Positions 33,787 through 41,805 of a stretch of DNA of 64,000 bases are shown one piece after another. A program made the position numbers and the translations under genes. Within the stretch, counting starts at the first letter, position 1, and the number at the start of each line of letters is the position of its first letter. The notes below the pieces were generated by a model. It worked only from the letters and a program-made list of their open reading frames with translations. It had not been told where the DNA came from and did no database searches. Origin of the DNA: Pelagibacter sp047722505 (GTDB lineage: Bacteria; Pseudomonadota; Alphaproteobacteria; Pelagibacterales; Pelagibacteraceae); the NCBI RefSeq assembly GCF_047722505.1, contig NZ_CP159814.1, forward strand, positions 310,001-374,000. The letters are read 5' to 3'.

Positions 33787-36700
33787 GTGTCACAGAATAA
33801 TCCTTTTGCAATAAATCAAGTAAAACCAAAATTTAAATCCAAAGCCATTCACTATATTACAGACAAAGAAATTAAAGGCGCTAAAGCTCTGGTATTAAGT
33901 AAAGTAGCTTTAACTGTAATTTTTTTAACTTTCTTATTTCTTCTAATTTTTTCAAATCAACAAGCTAATGCAGATTGTATAATTGATGGAGTCCAATATG
34001 ATATAGGAGGTAGAGCTGGCAGCGGTGTTACAGCCGTTGATCATTCACGTCCTATTCATCTTGATGCATTCTCAGGTTGGGATACCATAGGTGATGATGT
34101 CTCAACTTGTGATGTATCTCATATGACTAATTTAAGAGGTGCTTTTCACAATAAAACTTCTTTTAACCAAGACATTAGCAGTTGGGACACAGGTAGTGCG
34201 AGAAATATGTCGAATATGTTTTATAATAATGATTCATTTAACCAAGATATTAGCGGTTGGGACACGAGTAGTGTGACCAATATTAGCTATATGTTTAATG
34301 ATGCTACCGCATTTAACCAAGATATTAACGGTTGGGACACGAGTAGTGTGACCAATATTAGCTATATGTTTAGTGGTGCTACCGCATTTAACGGGGATAT
34401 TAGCAGTTGGGACACAAGTAGTATGATGAATATGAGCTATATGTTTAATGGTGCTACCGCATTTAACCAAAATATTAGCGGTTGGGACACAAGTAGTGCG
34501 ACGACTTTTCGATATATGTTTAGATCTGCTTCCTCATTTAACCAAGATATTTTTAGTTGGGATACAAGTAGTGTGACGACTTTTGTTAAAATGTTTTGGA
34601 ATGCTACTGCAATGGCTTCCGCATATAGCAATATAAGTGGTTCTTCTGGTGAATCTTATGAAAATCTTTTTGATACTTCGCCAACTTTATCTTCTTCAAC
34701 CCCAGCTGATAATGCAACGAATGTTATAAAAGATGGAACCATTGTTTTAAACTTTAGTGAAAATGTTGTTGTTGGAAGTGGTAATATTACCATTAAGATA
34801 GCTTCAAGTAATGTATCTATTGAAACTATTGAAGTTAACAATCCAGAAGTTACCGGATCAGGTACCTCTCAAATAACTATTGATCCACAAACTAATTGGG
34901 GACAAAATACTGAATATTATGTGCTAATTGATGCAACAGCATTTGACGATACTAGTGGTAACTCATATGAAGGAATAAGTTCGACAACTGCTTTAACCTT
35001 TACAGTAGCAAATGATACACCAATTTTAAGTACATCTGTACCAGCTAACAATGCAACTAGTGTTGCGCTTGATGCAAACATTGTTTTAAATTTTAGTGAA
35101 AATGTTACTGCTCAAAGTGGTAATATTATTATTAAGAAAGCAGACAACACTATTTTCGAAACCATTAGTGTAACAGATACTACTAAAGTTACAGGAACAG
35201 GAACCAATCAAATAACAATTAATCCTTCTTCTGATTTTGTTCTAAATACTGACTATTATGTATTAATTGATGGAACTGCATTTGATGATTCTAGTGGAGG
35301 ATCATATGCAGGAATAGGCTCTACAACTGCTTTAACTTTTACAAGTTTTGCAAATGTATTACCAACTCTAAGCTCATCCACTCCAGCTGATGATGCGCCC
35401 AATGTTGCAAGGGACGCAAACATTGTTTTAAACTTTAGTGAAAATGTTACTGTTCAAACTGGTAATATTACAATTAAGAAAACAACTGACAACACTATTT
35501 TTGAGACCATTGATGTAGCAGGTAGTAAAGTTACCGGAACGGGTACTTCTCAAATAACTATTAACCCATCATCAAATTTTGACGCTGAAACAGAATATTA
35601 TGTTTTGATTGATGGAACAGCATTTGATGATACTGGTAGCGGATCATATGCAGGAATAAGTTCTACAACTGCTTTAAGTTTTAGCGTTGAAAGCATGGTG
35701 GATCCAACAACTGATAAAGATACCACAGGATCAATTGATGCACAAAGTACGCAAATACAAAGTACTTTTATAAAATCTATAAGTACGGTCTCTACTAGAC
35801 TTAGTTATTTAAGACAAAATAGAAGTAATGATAACTTTGCAAAGAATAATATTAAACTAGAGGGTGGCAATGTTATGCTGACATCTTTAGTAAAAACTAT
35901 TTCAAACTCAAACACCACATCCCCTAAACTTTATTTAACTAAACTTATTCCTGATAATTGGTCACCTTGGTCAGAGGGTTCTATTAGTCTTTCAAAAATA
36001 AAAAACAATTCTTCAGAAATAGAAAGTCAAAGTTTAGCTTTTGGTTTTGATAGAAAATTAAATAATAATAATTTATTAGGTTTTGCTATCCAATACGGTC
36101 AAAGTGATACAGATATAGGCACAAGTGGAACTGGAATAGATAGTAAAAACTATAATCTATCACTTTATCAAACACGACCACTCAATGATGATAATTTTAT
36201 TGAAGGATTAATAGGGGTTGGGATAATTGAAAAGAATCTGACAAGAAAAAGTGGAGATAATACACTTACTGGATCTAGAGATGGTGCTCAAATATTTGGT
36301 TCAATTAATTATGGTAAAACAATTGATAAGGGTGATTTTAATTTAACCCCAATTGCACGTGTTGATTTGGGTTACACTGAACTTGATGCTTACACAGAGA
36401 CAGGAACTGATGCTTTATCCTATGACAAACAAACAGTTGAAAGTGGTATGGTCTCATTGGGTTTAGAATTTAATGATATCATTAATTTTTCTAATAGTTC
36501 ATTTAAACCATTTGGTTTAGTGGAGTATGGTTTAGATTTTAGTAATTCTTCCGATGTTCAAATGAATTATGTATCAGATACCTCTACTACTTATACTTAT
36601 ACCCAGAGTGTAAACTCAACTCATTTATTAACTTCAGAAGTTGGGTTTAATTACGAAGCATTAGAAAATCTAAATATTAAAACAAGTTATAAACGTATTC

Positions 36701-36924
36701 AGGGTAATGAAAATGAACATGTAGATACGGTTAAATTTGCTTTTAAATTTAAATCAAGACGTGAGACAGAATACGCAATGAACATTGATGGATCTGAAGA
36801 TTTAAAAGCTGGATTTAATATCTCTAAAAATATTAATGGCTTTGATCTAAAATTTAATGCCAACCAATCATTCAACGAAACTTCTGATCGGGAAGCTAAA
36901 GTTTCTCTATCTAGTGTGTTTTAA
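33787..36924 (+). CDS. Autotransporter with DUF285 and Ig-like repeats, putative surface adhesin
   Basis: This is a 1045-aa secreted protein with a GTG start. An extended N-terminus of about 34 residues precedes a hydrophobic segment (35-57) and a signal-peptidase-like ANA site near 62, like the long signal peptides of type V secretion. Residues about 94-124 hold one degenerate DUF285 unit, and 125-274 hold six 25-residue units containing FNQDISxWDTSS and MF. Three Ig-like SbsA/Big_5 domains follow (about 298-406, 411-519, 525-634), then a Ser/Thr/Asn linker, and a C-terminal outer-membrane beta-barrel (about 720-1045) ending in Phe. It probably displays the repeats outside the cell. It is unusually large for this compact genome. 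Confidence 0.82.
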   Translation: MSQNNPFAINQVKPKFKSKAIHYITDKEIKGAKALVLSKVALTVIFLTFLFLLIFSNQQANADCIIDGVQYDIGGRAGSGVTAVDHSRPIHLDAFSGWDTIGDDVSTCDVSHMTNLRGAFHNKTSFNQDISSWDTGSARNMSNMFYNNDSFNQDISGWDTSSVTNISYMFNDATAFNQDINGWDTSSVTNISYMFSGATAFNGDISSWDTSSMMNMSYMFNGATAFNQNISGWDTSSATTFRYMFRSASSFNQDIFSWDTSSVTTFVKMFWNATAMASAYSNISGSSGESYENLFDTSPTLSSSTPADNATNVIKDGTIVLNFSENVVVGSGNITIKIASSNVSIETIEVNNPEVTGSGTSQITIDPQTNWGQNTEYYVLIDATAFDDTSGNSYEGISSTTALTFTVANDTPILSTSVPANNATSVALDANIVLNFSENVTAQSGNIIIKKADNTIFETISVTDTTKVTGTGTNQITINPSSDFVLNTDYYVLIDGTAFDDSSGGSYAGIGSTTALTFTSFANVLPTLSSSTPADDAPNVARDANIVLNFSENVTVQTGNITIKKTTDNTIFETIDVAGSKVTGTGTSQITINPSSNFDAETEYYVLIDGTAFDDTGSGSYAGISSTTALSFSVESMVDPTTDKDTTGSIDAQSTQIQSTFIKSISTVSTRLSYLRQNRSNDNFAKNNIKLEGGNVMLTSLVKTISNSNTTSPKLYLTKLIPDNWSPWSEGSISLSKIKNNSSEIESQSLAFGFDRKLNNNNLLGFAIQYGQSDTDIGTSGTGIDSKNYNLSLYQTRPLNDDNFIEGLIGVGIIEKNLTRKSGDNTLTGSRDGAQIFGSINYGKTIDKGDFNLTPIARVDLGYTELDAYTETGTDALSYDKQTVESGMVSLGLEFNDIINFSNSSFKPFGLVEYGLDFSNSSDVQMNYVSDTSTTYTYTQSVNSTHLLTSEVGFNYEALENLNIKTSYKRIQGNENEHVDTVKFAFKFKSRRETEYAMNIDGSEDLKAGFNISKNINGFDLKFNANQSFNETSDREAKVSLSSVF
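34159..34608 (+). repeat. Six tandem 75-bp units (DUF285 repeats)
   Basis: Six in-frame 25-codon units encode the FNQDISGWDTSSVTNISYMF-type repeat. Units 2 and 3 are nearly identical at the DNA level (about 34234-34383), which suggests recent duplication or gene-conversion; outer units are more diverged. Unit number could change by slippage or recombination without breaking the frame. Confidence 0.85.
34678..35688 (+). repeat. Three tandem Ig-like (SbsA/Big_5) domain repeats
   Basis: Three repeats of about 110 codons each begin PTLSSSTPAD or PILSTSVPAN, contain NIVLNFSENV and end DGTAFDD...STTALTFT. Repeats two and three are the most alike. They likely act as a stalk between the DUF285 tip and the membrane barrel. 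Confidence 0.8.
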
Positions 36925-36968
36925 ATAAATAGTAATATTTCTTGAGGGGGGGGTATTAATTATTTATA

Positions 36969-36996
36969 ATAGAGAGGGGAATTTACCCCTCTCTAT
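36969..36996. terminator. Strong hairpin between convergent genes
   Basis: An 11-pair perfect stem, ATAGAGAGGGG with CCCCTCTCTAT around AATTTA, lies between the autotransporter stop and the GcvT-like stop. It is the most stable hairpin I noticed in the window. The flanks are AT-rich, but neither side has a clean U-tract; a shared terminator for both genes is likely. A run of eight Gs (36946-36953) lies 15 bases upstream. Confidence 0.7.
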
Positions 36997-37006
36997 AAAA
37001 ATTGAT

Positions 37007-38365
37007 TTAACCTTTAACGACTTCTCTTGTGTTTGCGTTATAAGATTCTGTAAATGGAATATCCACTACCACAGCATCAACAGGTGTTCCTGGAGTGTCA
37101 GAATATTTAGCAGGTAAGTGAACTTTGTACTTAGTTCCAACTTTACCTTTTGGGAAACCATTAGCATTTAATGTTCCATCAAATGGTACATATCCCATTG
37201 CAATATTTTGACCTTTTTCAGGATGATACCAAGGTGATGTGATAAATCCTACAGGATCTCCACCACTCTCAGGTGACACTAACCAAAAATCAGGAGCATA
37301 TTCTTCAATTGGTTTTCCACCCAATTCAAGACCTACTAACTGAAGCTTATAAGGTTTTTTTCCATCCTTAAGCTCTGCGCCCATTTTCTCTAGTGCAGCT
37401 TTACCAATGTAGTCAGCTTTCTTGTTCCATTCGCCTTTGCCGGCTAATGAAACTTGATAACCAAGGTTACACTGGAAAGGATTGTGTTGATGATCCATAT
37501 CTTGTCCCCAAGATAGAATTCCAGCTTGAATTCTTCTATGGTGAGCAGGAGCAATAACCATTAGGCTATGTTTTTTTCCAGCTTCAAGAACAGCATTCCA
37601 CATATCATCAGCGTATTTAGTCGCTTCTCTTAAGTAGATTTCATATCCAGCTTCACCTGAGAAACCAGATTGTGAAATCACACAACTTCTGCCGCCAACT
37701 TTAACTTCAGCTAAACCGTAGAAAGGCATATTGTCAAAATCAACTTGATCTCCACAAAGGTCTTTCATTAAAGCTTTTGATTTAGGACCTTGAATTTGCA
37801 CAGGGCAAACATCAATTTCTTCAATTGTACAATCAAATCTTCCATCAGCGTTAACACCTTGAAGATACATTCCAATATCAGAGTCTGATAGTGAGAACCA
37901 AAATTCATCTTTTGAAATTCTAAGAAGAATAGGATCATTTAAAACTCCACCATAAGCATTACATAAAATTACATATCTTGCTCTCATAGGTGAGATTTTA
38001 GTTGCATCTCTAGTTATAACGTAGTCAGTAAACTTTTCTGCATCAGGACCTTTAACTCTAATTTGTCTTTCAACAGCAACGTTCCACATCGTAACGTGAT
38101 TTTTAATTGCTTCATATTCAACCATCGCTCCACCATCTTCAGGTTTTACATAACCTCTTGGGTGATAAATACGATTGTAAACAGTTGCTCTCCAACAACC
38201 AGCTTCCATTGATAGATGCCAGTACGGAGATTTTCTTACTCTTGTTGAAATTAACATTTCAACTTTTGTAGGTCCACTTTGTCTTAAGTTATATGGTACT
38301 TCACGATCTGATTGATCAACTGATGTAGCATGATTTAGTTTAGTATAGTCAAATTCATTAGACAT
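37007..38365 (-). CDS. GcvT-like THF-dependent methyltransferase (demethylase), substrate unknown
   Basis: This is a 452-aa member of the aminomethyltransferase/DmdA superfamily. Family features include MWNVAVERQIRVKGPDAEKF, the QIQGPKSKALM strand, QSGFSGEAGYEIYL and the C-terminal MGYVPFDG barrel segment. It is longer than DMSP demethylase DmdA (about 370 aa) and lacks its characteristic start, so I do not call it DmdA. It overlaps by eight bases a MetF-like gene, which suggests that a methyl group taken from the substrate becomes methyl-THF and is then oxidised. The divergent Rieske oxygenase could act on the same compound. The reaction is inferred. Confidence 0.75.
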   Translation of the reverse strand: MSNEFDYTKLNHATSVDQSDREVPYNLRQSGPTKVEMLISTRVRKSPYWHLSMEAGCWRATVYNRIYHPRGYVKPEDGGAMVEYEAIKNHVTMWNVAVERQIRVKGPDAEKFTDYVITRDATKISPMRARYVILCNAYGGVLNDPILLRISKDEFWFSLSDSDIGMYLQGVNADGRFDCTIEEIDVCPVQIQGPKSKALMKDLCGDQVDFDNMPFYGLAEVKVGGRSCVISQSGFSGEAGYEIYLREATKYADDMWNAVLEAGKKHSLMVIAPAHHRRIQAGILSWGQDMDHQHNPFQCNLGYQVSLAGKGEWNKKADYIGKAALEKMGAELKDGKKPYKLQLVGLELGGKPIEEYAPDFWLVSPESGGDPVGFITSPWYHPEKGQNIAMGYVPFDGTLNANGFPKGKVGTKYKVHLPAKYSDTPGTPVDAVVVDIPFTESYNANTREVVKG

Positions 38366-39086
38366 AACCGTTCTCCTTCAACCACTTGTTAGTTTCCTTC
38401 AAGCCGCCGAATGTATAAATGTGGAAGTTGCCAGTAAACTCTTTCACTTTCCCAATTAATTCATTAGGGTCTTTAGGTTTCAATAAATCTAATGCCTTAC
38501 TAAAATTAGACTTAAGAAAATTTATAGAATTTTTTGCCCCGACAATATTAGCAAATTTAATCAAGCTAGTTATTTTCATTGGCCCAGTAATTCCTACATG
38601 CACTGGTACTGACTGCTTAGAAATGAAATCTACGATAGGTTGACTCTCTAATAACCACTGGGTCACTATATAGTCGGCGTAAGGTTTTTTATCTATCATA
38701 GCCTTTTCTAATTCTTTATCAGAAATATCCTGACTACCCTCTGGATGTCCTGCTATTCCTATTTTAATTCCATCAAAAAACCCTGTCTCTAAAACTTGAA
38801 TTGAACTATCAAATTTTCCAACTGGTTCTCTACTTCCACCAATAACTAATGCTTGTTTAACACCCACATCTTTACATCTTGCAATGTAATCTTTAAGCTG
38901 AGTATCATCCGTGATTGATCTTGCTGGAAAATGCGGAACTGGATTAAATCCTTTTTTAACTAATTCAGCTGACTGGTCAGCTGTCTCTTTATAATCTCCT
39001 CCTGGAAGCATGGTTACATAAACATCCTTAACTGGAGGCAATGTATCAAGATCTGTTTGAGGTCCAACCTCAAGTGAAAAATTCAT
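38358..39086 (-). CDS. Methylenetetrahydrofolate reductase-like protein
   Basis: This 242-aa protein has a reduced MetF fold: LEVGPQTD at the start, PHFPARSI, QALVIGGSREPVG and GIAGHPEGSQ. It lacks about 40-50 residues relative to ordinary MetF. Coupled to the GcvT-like gene (eight-base overlap), it probably oxidises methyl-THF to methylene-THF, the catabolic direction, rather than serving methionine synthesis. The pair resembles the ligM-metF logic for THF-dependent demethylation, though the proteins differ. Confidence 0.8.
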   Translation of the reverse strand: MNFSLEVGPQTDLDTLPPVKDVYVTMLPGGDYKETADQSAELVKKGFNPVPHFPARSITDDTQLKDYIARCKDVGVKQALVIGGSREPVGKFDSSIQVLETGFFDGIKIGIAGHPEGSQDISDKELEKAMIDKKPYADYIVTQWLLESQPIVDFISKQSVPVHVGITGPMKITSLIKFANIVGAKNSINFLKSNFSKALDLLKPKDPNELIGKVKEFTGNFHIYTFGGLKETNKWLKENGYV

Positions 39087-39097
39087 TTTTCCCGATG

Positions 39098-39123
39098 ATT
39101 ATCTTTTTTGTAAATGCTGTCAA
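39098..39123 (-). promoter_or_regulatory. Candidate promoter of the MetF/GcvT-like pair
   Basis: On the minus strand a perfect TTGACA (39118-39123) is followed by GATAAT (39098-39103) with a short 14-base spacer, 11 bases before the ATG. The spacer is shorter than ideal, so the -10 assignment is tentative. Confidence 0.35.
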
Positions 39124-39153
39124 AGAAATTCATCTTGTGGACAAAAATAATTG

Positions 39154-39181
39154 TTGCCAAAAATTTTGCTGGTGATATTTT
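39154..39181 (+). promoter_or_regulatory. Candidate promoter of the Rieske operon
   Basis: TTGCCA (39154-39159), a 16-base spacer and TATTTT (39176-39181) lie just before the ATG at 39188. Only six bases separate the -10 from the ATG and no ribosome-binding site fits between, so a leaderless message is possible. Confidence 0.35.
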
Positions 39182-39187
39182 TTTTTA

Positions 39188-40381
39188 ATGTCTAAAGATC
39201 CTAAAAATCTTGAACTTTCAAAGATCTTGGATTTGGATAAAATTAGAGTGGTTGGGAGCCCCATCGAGAAAGCCCATGGCTTACCAAACGAGTGCTACAC
39301 TAGCTCTGATTATCTAAGAATTGAAAGAGAGAGGATTTTCAAGGATAAATGGACAGTAATTGGGGTTGGAAGTTCTGTGCCAAATGTGGGAGATGCTCAA
39401 CCTTATAATCTACTTGGTATCCCTCTTATTATTCTAAGAGACAAAGAGAAAAAAATAAGAGTATTTCATAATGTTTGCAGCCATAGAGGCTTCAAGCTTC
39501 TAGATGAGCCTTGTACTTTAAGAAATGTCTTAAGATGTCCATATCACTCCTGGTCCTATGATTTTGATGGAAAGTTGGTTGCGACACCTCATATAGGAGG
39601 TCTGAATGTTCATGAGACAGAAAAATTCGATAAATCATCAAGTAATTTGAAGGAAGTTAGAACCAAAGTTTGGATGGATATAATTTTTATTAATATAAAT
39701 GGTAATGAATTAGAGTTCGACGAGTATATCAAGCCTCTCGAAGAAAGATGGTCAAAATTTATATCTAAGGAAGATCAAAAATTACTTAAACACTCAAAAG
39801 ATCATGGATACTTCAGTCTTGATGTTAAGTGTAATTGGAAGTTTGCAATAGAAAATTACTGTGAAAGTTATCATTTGCCTTGGATTCATCCTGAATTAAA
39901 TAAAGTTTCAAATATTAGTGACCATTATCACATTCAAGGTTTACCAAATAGATTTGCTGGCCAAGGTACAGATAAATACGACCAACCTGTTAAAGGAAAT
40001 CAAAGTTTTAATAATTTTTCAAATTGGCCAACAGATCTGTCTAAAAAAGCTGAGTATATTGCTTTATTTCCAAACGTAATGATTGGTCTTCATATAGATC
40101 ATTTTTATGTTTTTTGGTTAGAACCTAAGTCTATTAGTGAAACTAAAGAACATTTAATGATGTATTATGTAGGTGATGATAGTGCGAATGGAACTGAGTT
40201 TATTGACATGAGAAAAAAAAATGTAGAATTTTGGAAGGAAGTTATGATTGAGGATGTAAAAGCAATTGAAGGTATGCAGGAAGGTAGAAATTCACCAGCA
40301 TATAATGGTGGAAATTTTTCACCAATAATGGATAATCCTACACATGAATTTCATAAATGGATTGCTAATAATTTAACTTAA
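39188..40381 (+). CDS. Rieske non-heme iron oxygenase, quaternary-amine type
   Basis: This 397-aa oxygenase subunit has a Rieske 2Fe-2S site C97-x-H99 and C117-x2-H120. The mononuclear iron site is His229 and His234 with Asp356. The bridging position before His229 is Glu226 (NYCESYH) instead of the usual Asp, a feature I recall for carnitine monooxygenase CntA. This and the overall length suggest a substrate such as a betaine, choline or stachydrine. No reductase partner gene is adjacent. It heads a tight six-gene operon and diverges from the MetF/GcvT-like pair. Glycine betaine monooxygenase (GbcA-like) is a possibility. Confidence 0.8.
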   Translation: MSKDPKNLELSKILDLDKIRVVGSPIEKAHGLPNECYTSSDYLRIERERIFKDKWTVIGVGSSVPNVGDAQPYNLLGIPLIILRDKEKKIRVFHNVCSHRGFKLLDEPCTLRNVLRCPYHSWSYDFDGKLVATPHIGGLNVHETEKFDKSSSNLKEVRTKVWMDIIFININGNELEFDEYIKPLEERWSKFISKEDQKLLKHSKDHGYFSLDVKCNWKFAIENYCESYHLPWIHPELNKVSNISDHYHIQGLPNRFAGQGTDKYDQPVKGNQSFNNFSNWPTDLSKKAEYIALFPNVMIGLHIDHFYVFWLEPKSISETKEHLMMYYVGDDSANGTEFIDMRKKNVEFWKEVMIEDVKAIEGMQEGRNSPAYNGGNFSPIMDNPTHEFHKWIANNLT

Positions 40382-40392
40382 TGAAAAAGTAA

Positions 40393-41022
40393 ATGTCTTT
40401 AAAAGATGTGGGAAATAAAATCCCAATTTATAAACTTAAAACTACCAAAGAAGTAATGGATTTTTATGACGAGTGGGGCGACAACGATAAGTATAATAAA
40501 GATATGGTTAATTGGGATTATTCAGGTCCAAAAGAAACAGTAAACACTTTTAAAAAATACGCTCAAAGCAAAGACATATTAATTTTTGATGCAGGTTGTG
40601 GCACAGGTCTTGTTGCTAAAGAATTAAAAAATTTTGGATATAAAAATTTTCATGGAGCAGATTTATCTAAAACCTTATTAGATACGATACCAAAAGATTT
40701 ATATAAAAAGCTATATAAAGTAGATCTAAATCAACCAATTAAAATAGAAGATAATTTTTATGATGCGGTTATGTGTGTTGGAACTTTTACATATGCACAT
40801 GTCAAACCCAGCGCTTTAGATGAATTTGTAAGGATTACAAAAAATAAAGGTTTAATTTGTTTTACGATTAATGAAGGAATTTATGAGGAATATGGGTTTA
40901 ATAAAAAAATAAAAGAATTAAAAGATAAGAATAAATGGAAAGAAATTGAATTTTTTAAATCAGATTATATTGCCAGCAAAGATGTAAATGCGTGGCTGGG
41001 TCTATATGAGGTTATAAAATAA
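40393..41022 (+). CDS. Class I SAM-dependent methyltransferase
   Basis: This 209-aa methyltransferase has the SAM-binding motif LIFDAGCGTGLVAKEL near residues 58-73, an acidic loop GADLSKTLLD and motif DAVMCVGTFTYAHV. It starts 11 bases after the Rieske gene and ends one base before the kinase gene. The N-terminal YDEWGDNDKYNKDMVNWDYSGP is typical of small-molecule methyltransferases of this kind. The substrate is unknown. Confidence 0.85.
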   Translation: MSLKDVGNKIPIYKLKTTKEVMDFYDEWGDNDKYNKDMVNWDYSGPKETVNTFKKYAQSKDILIFDAGCGTGLVAKELKNFGYKNFHGADLSKTLLDTIPKDLYKKLYKVDLNQPIKIEDNFYDAVMCVGTFTYAHVKPSALDEFVRITKNKGLICFTINEGIYEEYGFNKKIKELKDKNKWKEIEFFKSDYIASKDVNAWLGLYEVIK

Positions 41023-41023
41023 A

Positions 41024-41431
41024 ATGAAAATAATATTAATAATGGGTCTACCAGGATCTGGCAAAACAACTTTAGCAAATGAAATTGCCCCATCAATAGA
41101 TGCTAAAAGACTTAATGCTGATGAAGTTAGAAAAGAAGCCAATGATTGGGATTTTTCAGAAGAAGGCAGAATAAGACAAGCCAAAAGAATGGCAGATTTT
41201 GCAAAAAAATTAAAAGATGATGGAAATTATGTTATTGCAGATTTTGTTTGCCCAACGCCTGAAGCAAGAAGTTTATTTCCCGCAGATTATATAGTTTGGG
41301 TAAATACAATAAAAGAGGGACGTTTTGATGATACTAACAAGATGTTTGTTAAACCTGAAAAATTTGACTGTCAGGTTACAACTCAAGATGCTAAACATTG
41401 GGCACCAATAATATTAGAGGAGATCAAATAA
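41024..41431 (+). CDS. P-loop kinase related to adenylylsulfate kinase
   Basis: This 135-aa protein has Walker A GLPGSGKTT at 8-16 and the segment YVIADFVCPTPEAR, equivalent to the AFISPFREDR region of APS kinase. It is much shorter than CysC (about 200 aa), so it is a minimal member and may phosphorylate another hydroxyl. Its stop shares a base with the nucleotidyltransferase start (TAATG). Together these could phosphorylate and then nucleotidylate one substrate. Confidence 0.75.
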   Translation: MKIILIMGLPGSGKTTLANEIAPSIDAKRLNADEVRKEANDWDFSEEGRIRQAKRMADFAKKLKDDGNYVIADFVCPTPEARSLFPADYIVWVNTIKEGRFDDTNKMFVKPEKFDCQVTTQDAKHWAPIILEEIK

Positions 41432-41805
41432 TGGCTTACGAATGGGATAATAAAAAACCGACAGCACAAATGCTTGGTAGATGGCAGCCATTTCATGATG
41501 GTCACTATGCTTTATTTCAAGAAATTGTTAAAAAAACAGGTCAAGTTTGCATTCAAATAAGAGATGTTCAAGGTGTTGACGATAATCCATTTGATTTTGA
41601 TACAGTAAAAAAAAATATTGAAGAAAAGTTAAACCCAGAATTTGAAGGAAGATTTAAAGTAATGATGGTTCCTAATATTACTAATATTTGTTACGGAAGA
41701 GGGGTTGGTTACAAAATAGAAGAAGTTGTTTTGTCAGAGGAAATTCAACAAATCTCTGCAACAAAAATTAGAGCTAAAATGAGAGAAGATGGCAAACTTA
41801 AGTAA
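41431..41805 (+). CDS. Small nucleotidyltransferase (NadM/cytidylyltransferase-like)
   Basis: This 124-aa enzyme has both class motifs: GRWQPFHDGH near the start and ISATKIRAKM near the end, which bind the nucleotide triphosphate. ATG 41431 was chosen because it overlaps the kinase stop; a start 33 bases upstream in the same frame is less likely. The size is below that of NMN adenylyltransferase, and the acceptor substrate is unknown. It overlaps the enoyl-CoA hydratase gene by 17 bases. Confidence 0.78.
   Translation: MAYEWDNKKPTAQMLGRWQPFHDGHYALFQEIVKKTGQVCIQIRDVQGVDDNPFDFDTVKKNIEEKLNPEFEGRFKVMMVPNITNICYGRGVGYKIEEVVLSEEIQQISATKIRAKMREDGKLK

Noticed and set aside
34159..34608. CRISPR-like array
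   Set aside because: The 75-bp periodicity is entirely in frame and encodes DUF285 protein repeats inside a long coding sequence; there are no unique spacers and no cas genes.
34234..34841. Minus-strand frames inside the repeat region
   Set aside because: These encode low-complexity repeats such as KCGSTIKHIAH and are the antisense shadow of the DUF285 repeats.
36946..36953. Phase-variation tract
   Set aside because: The G8 run lies after the stop codon of the autotransporter and outside the likely promoters, so slippage would not switch a gene on or off.
37007..38365. DMSP demethylase DmdA
   Set aside because: The protein belongs to the same superfamily, but it is about 80 residues longer than SAR11 DmdA and does not match its N-terminal region as I recall it. 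I keep the substrate open.
39087..39187. SAM riboswitch upstream of the MetF-like gene
   Set aside because: I could not find a convincing pseudoknot or aptamer core in this 101-base gap, and promoter elements occupy most of it.
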